From Bradyrhizobium sp. ARR65 (GTDB lineage Bacteria; Pseudomonadota; Alphaproteobacteria; Rhizobiales; Xanthobacteraceae), in assembly GCF_000472385.1 (NCBI RefSeq), contig NZ_AWZU01000017.1, forward strand, positions 28,493 to 92,492: a stretch of DNA of 64,000 bases. The letters are read 5' to 3'. The notes beneath the pieces were generated by a model, which ran no database searches, was not told the DNA's origin, and saw only the letters and a list, made by a program, of their open reading frames with translations. Made by a program: the position numbers and the translations under genes. Of this stretch, positions 15,954 through 24,328 are shown piece by piece; the first letter of the stretch is position 1, and the number at the start of each line of letters is the position of its first letter.

Positions 15954-17135
15954 TCACCGCTTATTGCGGATCGGGATGTCCATGTCCTCGATCTTGATCT
16001 CGCGCACCGGCTCGTTCACCGCCCAGGCGAGGTTCGGATCGACCTTGACGCGGAAGTGATACATGCTCTGCAGTGCCTGGTGGTCTTCTTTGCGGAAGAC
16101 CATCTTGCCCTTGGGCGTGTCGAACTCCATGCCTTCCATGGTCGAGATCAGCTTGTCGGTGTCCGTGGATTTCGCCTTGGTCACGGCGGTCACCACGGCC
16201 ATCGCCGCGGCAAAGCCGCCGGCGGTGAAGAAGTCGGGCGGGGAGTGGAAACGCTTCTCGTGCTCGGCCACCAGCCAGTCGTTCACCGGGTTCTTCGGGA
16301 TGTCATAATAATAGTAGGTGGCGCCCTCCATGCCGGGCAGGCGCTTATAGGCGGCGAGCGCCGGCAGAATGTTGCCGCCGGTGGAAAGCTCGATGCCATA
16401 GCGCTTCGGATCCATGTCCTGGAGCTTGGTCAGGGGATCGCCGGCACCGGCCCAGATCACCCAGATGATCTTGCGGCCCGGCTTGTCCTTTAGAGCATCG
16501 AACAGACGCTGGCCCGCGGCGGTGAAATCAGTGGTGGTGGTCGGCACATATTCTTCGGCGGCAAGCGTCGCACCGGTCTTGGCCAGCGCTTCCTTGAATG
16601 CGGCGACACCATCGCGCCCGAAAGCGTAATCCTGCGCCAAGGTGGCTACGGTCACGCCCGGCTTGCCGATGGCCACCGCGTTGGAAATGGCGTCCTGGGA
16701 TGAATTGCGCGCGGTGCGGAAGATGTACTTGTTCCACTTCTCGCCGGTAATCTGATCAGCCACCGCGGGCTCAACCAGGAAGATCTTCTTATTCTCCTCG
16801 GCCACGGGCAGATCGGCCAGCGCCGCAGCGGAGGAGGTGGTGCCGATGGCGATATCGGCCTTGTCGTCCTGATAGGCCTCCGCGAGCGCAGCCTTCGACA
16901 GGTCCGGCTTGCCTTGATCGTCCTTGGTGACGATGACGATCTTGCGGCCGTCGACCGTCATGGTGCCCTTGGTCGCGTATTCCAGACCCATGCGCAGTCC
17001 CCTCTCGGTCTGCTTGGCGTAGGCCTCGAGCGGCCCGGTCTTGCCGTAGATCAGCGCGATGGTGAGATCGTCCGCCTGGGCGGCTGTGGACAATAAAGCG
17101 ACGGCAATGCCGGAAGCGATCAAGGATCTGCGCAC
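15954..17135 (-). CDS. HAAT-family periplasmic substrate-binding protein (LivK-like)
   Basis: The 393-residue protein begins with a Sec signal peptide (MRRSLIASGIAVALLSTAAQA, likely cut before DDLTIAL). The body is a Peripla_BP_6-type fold: TIALIYGKTGPLEAYAKQ opens the first lobe, and VATLAQDYAFGRDGVAAFKE and KIIWVIWAGAGDP lie in the second. Ligand contacts usually come from the loop after strand 1 and from a Ser/Thr-rich turn, here IGTTSSAAAL. It heads the operon for LivGFHM, whose genes follow after about 255 bp that include a palindromic repeat. The cargo cannot be deduced; proteins of this type bind amino acids, amides, urea or aromatic acids. Confidence 0.92.
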   Translation of the reverse strand: MRRSLIASGIAVALLSTAAQADDLTIALIYGKTGPLEAYAKQTERGLRMGLEYATKGTMTVDGRKIVIVTKDDQGKPDLSKAALAEAYQDDKADIAIGTTSSAAALADLPVAEENKKIFLVEPAVADQITGEKWNKYIFRTARNSSQDAISNAVAIGKPGVTVATLAQDYAFGRDGVAAFKEALAKTGATLAAEEYVPTTTTDFTAAGQRLFDALKDKPGRKIIWVIWAGAGDPLTKLQDMDPKRYGIELSTGGNILPALAAYKRLPGMEGATYYYYDIPKNPVNDWLVAEHEKRFHSPPDFFTAGGFAAAMAVVTAVTKAKSTDTDKLISTMEGMEFDTPKGKMVFRKEDHQALQSMYHFRVKVDPNLAWAVNEPVREIKIEDMDIPIRNKR

Positions 17136-17321
17136 GGCTCTCTCCCCCTTTTTGCGTTTCGCGCAACTGATAGTGTGGGCCCTCGGCCCGGGTCAAGGCA
17201 TCCGAGGCGGAGCGGACTGTATCCTTTTGTAGCGAAGATAGCAGCAGAGCGGAGTTCACCTCTCCCTGCGGGCGAGGCGAAGCGCCGGCGGATAACGACC
17301 ATTTACATGAGCCATCTGCCT

Positions 17322-19091
17322 CTACCGCCGATACCCGCGGGCGCCGCGGGAAGAATAACCCGGCCGGCTCTCCTGCAGCGGGCGGCTTGCCAGGCTGACG
17401 CGCGTCTCGCTGGCGAGCGGGATCGCAGGCTTCAGCTCTTCCAGGAAGATCGGACGCGAGAAATAGTAGCCCTGCGCGTAGCGGATGTTCGTCGCGGCCT
17501 GCAGATAGGCCAGCTCCTCGAAGGACTCGATGCCTTCCGCAATCACCGTCATGCCGAGCGCCGCGCTCAAGGATTCGATCGCACGCAAGATGCCCTGACT
17601 GCGCGGGCGCTTATGGATGTCGGTGATGAAGGAGCGGTCGATCTTGATCTCGTCGGCGGTGATGTCGGCGAGTGCCGAGAGCGACGAATAGCCGATGCCG
17701 AAATCGTCGATGGAGATGCCGACGCCGAGCTTGCGGAACATCGGCAGGATCGCCTGCTGGAAGTGGCTTTTGGCGACGAAGGCATCTTCCGTCACCTCGA
17801 TCATGAAGCGGGACGGAAAGCCGGTCGCTTCCAGCGCCTCGGCAAAGGAGCGCATGAACTCGGGATTGCCGGCCTGCTTGGCGGCGACATTGATGCTGAT
17901 CGTCGCATCGGGGCCGAACGTATCGTTGATGCGGTCGATCGACTTGACGATTTCGGCGAGCACGAGATGCGTCAGCTCATCGATCAGTCCGAGCTCGACG
18001 GCAAGATTGACGAAGTCGCCGGGCGCCTGGATCACGCCGCCCTCGTCGCGCAGCCGCACCAGCGCCTCGATACCCCTGATCTGCTGGCTCCGGATATCGA
18101 CCTTGGTCTGGAACGCACAGCAGAACCGCTTCTCCAGGATCGCCAGCCGCAGCGACTGTTCGATCTTCATCCGCGCCAAAGCCTCGTGCTCCATACCGGC
18201 ATCGAAGAACGCGGCGGCGCCCTTGCCCTCGTTCTTGACGCGATACATTGCGAGATCAGCGTTCTGGCGCAGCACCTCGTAGGATATGCCGTGCTCGGGA
18301 TAGAGGCTGACGCCGATCGAGGTAGAGGCGAAGATTTCTGAGCCGTCGATGAAGAACGGGGCGCTCAGCCGCTTCAGCGTCGTTTCCATGTAGTCGGCGA
18401 CTTCCTGCGCGCTCTCGATCGGCGAAAGCAGGAGCAGAAATTCATCGCCTGAAATCCGCGCCAGCATGTCGGTCTCGCGCAGGTCGCGGCTCAAGCGCTT
18501 GGCGAGCCCGACCAAAAGCGCGTCGCCAATGGCGTGGCCGTAATAGTCGTTGATGTGCTTGAAATTGTCGATGTCGAGGAAGGCCAGCGCGAATCGTTCC
18601 TGCTCACCGCGATTGAGCAGGCTGTTGGCGCGGTGCTCGATCACGCGCCGCGTCGGCAGGTCGGTCAGTTCGTCGTAATAGGCGGAGCGAAACAACTGGT
18701 CCTCGAAAGCCTTTTGTTCGCTGATGTCGGCCGAGCTCGAGAGCAACAATCTCTGCTCGCCAATGTGGACAGGGCGATGGGCGCTCAAAAGCACGTGCTG
18801 CGAGGATCCCTGGCCGACGGTCTCCTCAGTCACGAGCGTGCGGCCGGTGCCGAGCAGTTCGAGCGCGATCTCTCGCCGCTGGTTCAGCGCGTGCGTCGCT
18901 TCCGGCAATCTGAGTTGCGCCGTGGCGGCATCGTTCGCAAGCAAGAGCCTGCCATTCTCATCCAGGAGCGTAACGCCGGCAGGCAGAAGCCGGAGCACTT
19001 CCTTAAATAGGCTCAGCTCAGCTTCGAGCGCGCGAAGCGAACCGGCTTCCGTGGCAGCGCCCCGGAGAGAATCTGCGGCTTGGTTTTGCAT
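17322..19091 (-). CDS. PAS-GGDEF-EAL protein, cytoplasmic
   Basis: The 589-residue protein has no membrane segment. A PAS-like domain (about residues 25-135, ending SSADISEQKAFEDQL) precedes a GGDEF domain with DELTDLPTRRV and active-site ARISGDEFLL. An EAL domain with GIEALVRLRDEGG, DDFGIGYSSLSALADI and AEGIESFEEL follows. The diguanylate cyclase motif reads SGDEF instead of GGDEF. Some SGDEF enzymes are active, so this alone does not prove loss of function. EAL catalytic Glu and the DDFG loop are kept, but the usual YQP before the EAL is FQT here. It is separated from the HWE kinase gene upstream by 149 bp and may act in the same signalling branch. Confidence 0.9.
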   Translation of the reverse strand: MQNQAADSLRGAATEAGSLRALEAELSLFKEVLRLLPAGVTLLDENGRLLLANDAATAQLRLPEATHALNQRREIALELLGTGRTLVTEETVGQGSSQHVLLSAHRPVHIGEQRLLLSSSADISEQKAFEDQLFRSAYYDELTDLPTRRVIEHRANSLLNRGEQERFALAFLDIDNFKHINDYYGHAIGDALLVGLAKRLSRDLRETDMLARISGDEFLLLLSPIESAQEVADYMETTLKRLSAPFFIDGSEIFASTSIGVSLYPEHGISYEVLRQNADLAMYRVKNEGKGAAAFFDAGMEHEALARMKIEQSLRLAILEKRFCCAFQTKVDIRSQQIRGIEALVRLRDEGGVIQAPGDFVNLAVELGLIDELTHLVLAEIVKSIDRINDTFGPDATISINVAAKQAGNPEFMRSFAEALEATGFPSRFMIEVTEDAFVAKSHFQQAILPMFRKLGVGISIDDFGIGYSSLSALADITADEIKIDRSFITDIHKRPRSQGILRAIESLSAALGMTVIAEGIESFEELAYLQAATNIRYAQGYYFSRPIFLEELKPAIPLASETRVSLASRPLQESRPGYSSRGARGYRR

Positions 19092-19240
19092 GAGGGCCGT
19101 TCTTGCGCGGCTCCCTCTTCATTTGGTTAAGCTTTGCGCCGAAACACGGCGTCACCGGTTCGAAGGCAGCAGGCGGCATGGCGACGATGAGTGTTGTCAT
19201 TAACAGAGTGTCAACGCGATCCGCGAGCGATGCGCGACTG

Positions 19241-20200
19241 TCACGTTACGGGTATGCGGCATTGCATGGTGCAATGGACGCCGGTCTTCAGGAAGGTGAT
19301 CTCGGTTTTGCCGTCGAACGCCAGCAGTGCCGATTTCAACAGCTTGGTGCCGAAGCCGGCAGGGCCCACTGTTTCCACCGTAGGGCCCTCGGTCTCGTCC
19401 CAGGTTACGTTGAGACGATCCTCGGACACGGTCCACGACACCTGCAGGAAACCGCGCGCGGCGGAAAACGCGCCATATTTTGCTGCGTTGGTGGCGAGTT
19501 CGTGAAAAATCAGGGAAAGGCTCACAGCCAGTTTCGCCGGCAGGTACAGCCGCTCGCCGTTCAGATTGAACCGGACATGCCCGTAGGGGCCGAGCTCGGA
19601 GAGCAGCAGCTCCCTGATATCGCAACCCGCCTTGTCGGCCCGTGCGATCAGATCGTCGGTCACCGCGAGCGCGCGCAGGCGATGATCGATGCTGCCCCAA
19701 ACCTGCGGCTGCTTCTCCAGCACCTGATGCAGCACGGCGTGAATGGTCGACAATTTGTTCTTTAACCGGTGCTGCAGTTCGGCGACCACGAGCTTGCGGT
19801 ATTCTTCCTCCTCGATCAGTCGTTTGGAGATGCGGCGCTCGCGCGCAACCAGGGAGCGATAATGTTCGACGCCCCAGATGGTGAAGGCCGCGACGGCCCA
19901 GTAGATCAGGAGCAGCACAAAGCGTGCCGCATCCGCCCTCCCGTGGTCGAAATTCAAGACGACGCCGAGCACGCCGCTGACGATGGCCGTGATGGCGCCG
20001 AAGCGCCAGCCGGCAACCGCCGTCGCGAAAAACACCGCGGGGATATAGGGCGTAAAAAAGATGTCGGGCCGTATCAGGGACATGCCCCAGCGCGCCGCGG
20101 TGGAAAGTGCCAGGCAGAACAGCACAAAGCCGAGACCAAACAGCGGCGACGGCTGGTCTACTCCATGCCAACCCCGCCGAAATTCCTCGAACAGCTTCAT
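19241..20200 (-). CDS. HWE-family sensor histidine kinase with membrane N-terminus
   Basis: The N-terminal third (about residues 20-110) has several hydrophobic segments resembling the DUF4118/KdpD-like membrane sensor: RPDIFFTPYIPAVFFATA and FGAITAIVSGVLGVVLNF. The catalytic half shows the HWE features: AELQHRLKNKLSTIHAV with the phospho-acceptor His, an N-box HELATNAAKYGAF, and a Trp-x-Glu in LNVTWDETEGP. The start at 20200 (MKLFEEFRRG) has AGGAGG just upstream, while the 28-codon extension is Arg-rich and lacks a site. No response regulator is adjacent. HWE kinases in rhizobia often act in general stress or light signalling, but the stimulus here is unknown. Confidence 0.9.
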   Translation of the reverse strand: MKLFEEFRRGWHGVDQPSPLFGLGFVLFCLALSTAARWGMSLIRPDIFFTPYIPAVFFATAVAGWRFGAITAIVSGVLGVVLNFDHGRADAARFVLLLIYWAVAAFTIWGVEHYRSLVARERRISKRLIEEEEYRKLVVAELQHRLKNKLSTIHAVLHQVLEKQPQVWGSIDHRLRALAVTDDLIARADKAGCDIRELLLSELGPYGHVRFNLNGERLYLPAKLAVSLSLIFHELATNAAKYGAFSAARGFLQVSWTVSEDRLNVTWDETEGPTVETVGPAGFGTKLLKSALLAFDGKTEITFLKTGVHCTMQCRIPVT

Positions 20201-20383
20201 CTTCCTCCTAACAGCCCCGCCGGTTCGGCTGGGGCGAGCGCGCGGCTCTTCATTGCAAAATACGCGCCTCACATCTGCACGCATAGCTTGCCACCCATTC
20301 GAGGGATCGGGAATATGGTTCCGGCGCGGGAGAGGTTTTCCGCGCGTCAGTTCGAATCAATTTGCAATGAAAGAGGGAACGAC

Positions 20384-21226
20384 ATGGGACGGCTCGATGG
20401 CAAAGTCGCGGTGATCACGGGGGCTACCAGTGGCATCGGCCTGCGCACGGCGGAGATCTTCGTGGCCGAAGGCGCGAAAGTTGTCGTTGCCGGCCGCCGT
20501 GTTCCTGAGGGCGAGGCGCTCTCCGCGCGGCTGGGCCCCAACTGCCTCTTTCGCCAGACCGACGTCACGGTTGAGGAGCAGGTCAAGGCGCTGATCGCGC
20601 TTGCGGTCGACAAATTCGGCCGCATCGATTGCCTCTTCAACAATGCCGGCGGCCCGGCGCAGACCGGCGGTATCGAGGGATTGGAGATCGGACGGTTCGA
20701 CCTTGCCATGGCCACCCTGGTGCGCAGTGTCATGCTCGGCATGAAACATGCCGCGCCTCACATGAAGAAGCAGGGTTTCGGCAGTATCATCAACAACGGC
20801 AGCATCGCTGGCCGATTGGCCGGCTTTTCCTCCTCGATAGTCTACAGCGCCGCCAAGGCCGCGGTGATCCATCTCACCAAATGCGTCGCCATGGAACTCG
20901 GCGAGGCCGGGGTCCGAGTCAACTCGATCTCGCCGGGCGCGATCGCGACCGGTATTTTCGCCAAGGCCGTGGGGCTATCGGTGGAGGCGGCGGAGAACAC
21001 TCCGCCCGTGATGCGCGATGTCTACAAGAGCGCGCAGCCGATCCCGCGGGCGGGCCTGCCGGAAGACATCGCCTATGCCGCGGTGTTCCTGGCGAGTGAT
21101 GAATCCAGCTTTATCAACGGGCATGATCTGGTGGTCGACGGCGCAATCACCGGCGGACGCAACTGGAGTCAGCAGCAGCAGGGCTATGTCGAGCTGCGCA
21201 AGGCGTTCGAGGGAAAGAAGGGGTAG
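20384..21226 (+). CDS. SDR-family NAD(P)-dependent oxidoreductase
   Basis: This is a 280-residue classical short-chain dehydrogenase. It has the cofactor motif TGATSGIG near residues 12-19, an acidic-adjacent Arg pair AGRRVPEG that fits NADP(H) or mixed specificity, the structural NNAGG, catalytic Ser in NGSIAG and the active-site YSAAK. ISPGAIATGIF follows, as in the family. GAGGG seven nt before ATG at 20384 supports the start; the open frame extending upstream is a shadow of the kinase gene on the other strand. The substrate is not identifiable. It is convergent with the P450 gene, and the pair could belong to one oxidative pathway. Confidence 0.92.
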   Translation: MGRLDGKVAVITGATSGIGLRTAEIFVAEGAKVVVAGRRVPEGEALSARLGPNCLFRQTDVTVEEQVKALIALAVDKFGRIDCLFNNAGGPAQTGGIEGLEIGRFDLAMATLVRSVMLGMKHAAPHMKKQGFGSIINNGSIAGRLAGFSSSIVYSAAKAAVIHLTKCVAMELGEAGVRVNSISPGAIATGIFAKAVGLSVEAAENTPPVMRDVYKSAQPIPRAGLPEDIAYAAVFLASDESSFINGHDLVVDGAITGGRNWSQQQQGYVELRKAFEGKKG

Positions 21227-21232
21227 CTTGCT

Positions 21233-21316
21233 CCGTCATTGCGGGGCGCGTCGAAGACGCGAACCCGCGATCTCGAGATTCCGGGTTCGGCTCTCCGAGC
21301 CGCCCCGGAATGACGG
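21233..21316. repeat. Palindromic intergenic repeat (family B: CCGTCATT...CCGGAATGACGG)
   Basis: The sequence starts CCGTCATTGCGGGGCGCG and ends GCCCCGGAATGACGG, so its ends are inverted copies. Inside is GAACCCGCGATCTCGAGATT. It lies between two converging genes (SDR and P450), where its hairpin could act as a two-way transcription terminator. A shorter relative is at 25799-25850. Confidence 0.65.
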
Positions 21317-21323
21317 GAACAGC

Positions 21324-22688
21324 TCACACCGGCTTCACAACCACCCGCAAGCCGTCGCGGGGTTTGGGGATCGGCCAGATCTGCCATTCCGGCTTGTAGC
21401 CTTGTGGCAAGGAGACCGAGAGGTTCTGCAGGAAATGCCGTGCAAAGCATTTGGCCTGCATATAGGCGAAGTGCTGGCCCAGGCATTTATGTGCGCCGCC
21501 GCCGTACGGCACGAAGGCAAAGCGATGCCGGGCGCGTTGTGCTTCGCCAGTGAAGCGCAGGGGATCGAAGGTGTCGGGGTCGGGCCAGATCGCCGGCATG
21601 TGATGGGTGAAAAGCGGATTGACGCCGACCAGGGTGCCGGCGGGAATGGCAAAGCCCATAAAGCTGAAATCGCGCACCGCGCGCCGCGGCATCGAGGGCA
21701 CCGGCGGTTTTTTGCGCAGCGCCTCGTTGAAGGCCATCTCCGTCAGCGGCAGCTTATCGAGCTCTCCGGAACTGATCGGGTCGTCCGCCGCCAGTCGAAG
21801 CGCCATGACTTCGTCGCGCAGCTTTTGTTGCCACCCCGGATGTGCCGCCAGTTCGCCTACAAACGAAGTCAGCGACGAGGTCAGCGTGTCGTGGGCGGCC
21901 ATCATCAGGAAGCTCATGTGGTCGATGACGTCCTGCGCGGACAGCAGCTTGTCGTTTTCATCCTTCGCCTGGCATAGCTGCGAGAACAGATCGTCGCCGC
22001 CTTTTACGCGGCGGATCGGAATCTGCTCGGAGAAATATGCGACGATGCGTTTGCGTCCGTTGACCCCGCGGGCCATCTGCGTGCCGGGCAGCGGACGCCG
22101 GATCGGCGCAACCGCGGCGGCCACCATGTCGATCAAGGCCCTGTTGATCGTATCGACCTCGGGGCCGATATCGGCGCCGAGAAAGGAGGTCGCGGCGAGA
22201 TCGAGCGTGAGCTGCTTCATCGCCGGGTAGATCTTCATCTCGCCGGGTTGCTTCCTCCATTGGGCGATGCGGGCGGCGATGCCCCTGTCGAGCTTGGCGA
22301 GATAAGACTGCATCGGCCCCGCCTTGAAGGCGACCGACAGGGCCTTGCGGTGGATGCGATGCTCCTCGAAGTCGCGCAGCATCAGTCCGCGCGGGAACAG
22401 GAGTTCGAGGATGCTGCCCCAGCCGTGCTCCGAGGAAAACAGCTTGTCCTGGTCGAACATCACGAGTTCGTTGCCGTCCGGCCCAAGCAAAACGACGCTG
22501 GTCTCGCCGAATATGTGGCTGCGATAGACCAGGCCATATTTTTGGGCCCGCTTCTCGATGAAGCCTTTCGGGTCGGCCAGGATCTGCAGGGTGTGGCCGA
22601 TGAGCGGCCAGCCCTCATCGCCCGGGATGTGTTTCAGCGAATTGCGTTTGGGCGGGGTAACGCTGGCCGAAGGAAGAGCCATCGACAT
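21324..22688 (-). CDS. Cytochrome P450
   Basis: The 454-residue protein lacks a membrane anchor, as usual for bacterial P450s. The haem-binding loop is FVPYGGGAHKCLGQHFA with the cysteine thiolate ligand, the K-helix ExxR is EALRKKPP, and the oxygen-activation helix reads MMAAHDTLTSS, where AHDT is the variant also seen in sterol- and retinoid-type P450s. The PxRF-like meander is PLRFTGEAQRARHRFAF. These features resemble CYP51/CYP120-type enzymes more than the camphor-type bacterial P450s. Family assignment and substrate need a search. No ferredoxin gene is adjacent, so electrons must come from elsewhere. The gene precedes an SDR on the opposite strand and follows an LLM oxidoreductase on the same strand. 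Confidence 0.93.
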   Translation of the reverse strand: MSMALPSASVTPPKRNSLKHIPGDEGWPLIGHTLQILADPKGFIEKRAQKYGLVYRSHIFGETSVVLLGPDGNELVMFDQDKLFSSEHGWGSILELLFPRGLMLRDFEEHRIHRKALSVAFKAGPMQSYLAKLDRGIAARIAQWRKQPGEMKIYPAMKQLTLDLAATSFLGADIGPEVDTINRALIDMVAAAVAPIRRPLPGTQMARGVNGRKRIVAYFSEQIPIRRVKGGDDLFSQLCQAKDENDKLLSAQDVIDHMSFLMMAAHDTLTSSLTSFVGELAAHPGWQQKLRDEVMALRLAADDPISSGELDKLPLTEMAFNEALRKKPPVPSMPRRAVRDFSFMGFAIPAGTLVGVNPLFTHHMPAIWPDPDTFDPLRFTGEAQRARHRFAFVPYGGGAHKCLGQHFAYMQAKCFARHFLQNLSVSLPQGYKPEWQIWPIPKPRDGLRVVVKPV

Positions 22689-22752
22689 GGCGGTGGTCGC
22701 TCCGGTGATGCATGTGACACACCTTATCCGGCTGCTACCGGCGTTTAAACCG

Positions 22753-22823
22753 TCATCTTGAGGCGCGAGGCGAGCGCCTCAAGCGACAAACGAACTACGC
22801 CGTTTGCGCGGGGGTGACGGCGA
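22753..22823. repeat. Palindromic intergenic repeat (family C)
   Basis: GTCATCTTGAGGCGCGAGG is followed by CGAGCGCCTCAAG, making the stem CTTGAGGCG/CGCCTCAAG, and the element closes with GGGGGTGACGGCGAC. It is the same type of element as 15796-15840 and 32236-32281. It fills most of the gap between the P450 start and the LLM gene end. Confidence 0.6.
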
Positions 22824-22837
22824 CACAGCGGGGATAA

Positions 22838-24079
22838 TCAAGCCTTTCTCTTTGCCGCTTCCTTTTGCAGGTCCGGCGCATTCACGGCCGGAATCGCGAC
22901 CCGCCCAGGGCCGGTGTGAGCGAGCGCGGCGGCCGCCTTGTCGTTCTCCATGATCTTGGCCATCACGGCCTGGCCGGCGCGATCGAAGATGGCGCGGTTT
23001 TCGATCACGAATTTTTGCGACCTGCGCAAGCCGTCGATGTAGCCGTTGATCTCCGGCACGACATAACGCGCGACCATGTCCCAGCTCCGCCGGGTGTCTT
23101 GCGGGTTGGCCCAGTCATGGGCAAAGCCGATGATGGCGCCGAGGCCGCCGGACACCTGGATTACATTCTTGATGGTTTTGACGAGATCGTCGGGGGTGCC
23201 GATGGTGGAGGCAGCGCCTTCGACGAAGGCGGTCTTGTCCACGGCCTCGTCCGGCGACGAGAAGGCCGTCAGCCCCGGCCGCATCAAGGTGCCGACATTA
23301 TATTCATTGTGCCAGCGCATCAGTCCGGCGCCCGCCTCGCGCCGCGCCTGCTCCCGCGTCTCAGCGATGTGCCAGGAGAGCAGCACGCGCCAGTCCTTCC
23401 GGCTCACCGTCGTGCCATGCTTTTTCGCGGCGTCCTCGGCAAATTGCCATTGCTGCGCCAGCGACATCAGGCCCTGCGTCGTCATCGAGCCCAGCGAGAT
23501 GATGCCGATGCCGTATTTGCCGGCGAGCGTCATGCCCGAAGGTGAAATCTGCGAGGCCACGACGAACGGCATCTCTTCCTGCAAAGGCAGGATCTGCAGC
23601 GCCGCGTCGTTCATCGTGAACCAGTCGCTCTTCGCGGTGACGCGCTCGCCGGCAAACAGCCTGCGGATGATCGCGATCGCCTCGTCCTGGCGGTCACGTT
23701 GCGTCATCGGGTCGATGCCGAGCGTATGCGCATCCGAGGCCAGCGCTCCGGGGCCCGAGCCGAAAATGGCGCGGCCGCCGGTCATGTGGTCGAGCTGCAC
23801 CATGCGCTGCGCGACGTTGAAGGGATGGTGATAGGGCAGCGAGATCACGCCGGTGCCGAGCTTGATGCGCTTGGTGCGCTCGCCGGCGGCGGCGAGGAAC
23901 ATCTCAGGAGACGCGATCATTTCCCAGCCGCTGGAATGGTGCTCGCCGCACCAGAACTCGTCATAGCCGAGCTCGTCGAGCTGGGCGACGAAGTCGAGAT
24001 CCCTGCGGAATTGCAGCATCGGATGCTCGCCGATGGGGTGATGCGGGGCGAGAAAAGCTCCGAATTTCAGGCGCGCCAT
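22838..24079 (-). CDS. LLM-class flavin-dependent oxidoreductase (luciferase-like)
   Basis: The 413-residue protein has the luciferase-like TIM barrel. Features are GAFLAPHHPIGEHP at the N-terminus, GYDEFWCGEHHSSGWE with the active-site His pair, RIKLGTGVISLPYHHPF, GGRAIFGSGPG, and the phosphate-binding ASQISPSGMTLAGKYG. This arrangement is commonly annotated as limonene-hydroxylase-like or alkanal monooxygenase-like, but functions in the family vary widely. It needs reduced flavin from a separate reductase, and none is adjacent. It may form an oxidative set with the P450 and SDR, though the intergenic repeat and spacing leave that unproven. Confidence 0.9.
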   Translation of the reverse strand: MARLKFGAFLAPHHPIGEHPMLQFRRDLDFVAQLDELGYDEFWCGEHHSSGWEMIASPEMFLAAAGERTKRIKLGTGVISLPYHHPFNVAQRMVQLDHMTGGRAIFGSGPGALASDAHTLGIDPMTQRDRQDEAIAIIRRLFAGERVTAKSDWFTMNDAALQILPLQEEMPFVVASQISPSGMTLAGKYGIGIISLGSMTTQGLMSLAQQWQFAEDAAKKHGTTVSRKDWRVLLSWHIAETREQARREAGAGLMRWHNEYNVGTLMRPGLTAFSSPDEAVDKTAFVEGAASTIGTPDDLVKTIKNVIQVSGGLGAIIGFAHDWANPQDTRRSWDMVARYVVPEINGYIDGLRRSQKFVIENRAIFDRAGQAVMAKIMENDKAAAALAHTGPGRVAIPAVNAPDLQKEAAKRKA

Positions 24080-24113
24080 GGTTCCTCCGAGCGGAATTTT
24101 TCATTATTGGGCT

Positions 24114-24143
24114 TTGCGCAGGCTACGTGGTGGCCCTGCGCAA
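24114..24143. other. Hairpin in the LLM / glycosyltransferase divergent region
   Basis: TTGCGCAGG (24114-24122) pairs perfectly with CCTGCGCAA (24135-24143) across a 12-nt loop. It lies 35 nt before the LLM start codon, in the 249-bp gap between two divergent genes. It is either part of the LLM mRNA leader or an operator dyad. The rest of this gap shows no gene. Confidence 0.35.
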
Positions 24144-24328
24144 GGCAATCGTCCGCAGTCCGCAGGCCAGCAATGCTGACTGCTCAGTGGTCGCCGGGTG
24201 GGCCCAATTTACCGGCGTTATGCCGCGCAAACCGGGTTCTGTTTGGCAATAGTTCAGTTTAAAAGGCGGTCCGCCGATCGCCGCCCGCGACATGGGCCGG
24301 GCGCGACCGCGTTCACTTGAGGCAATTC

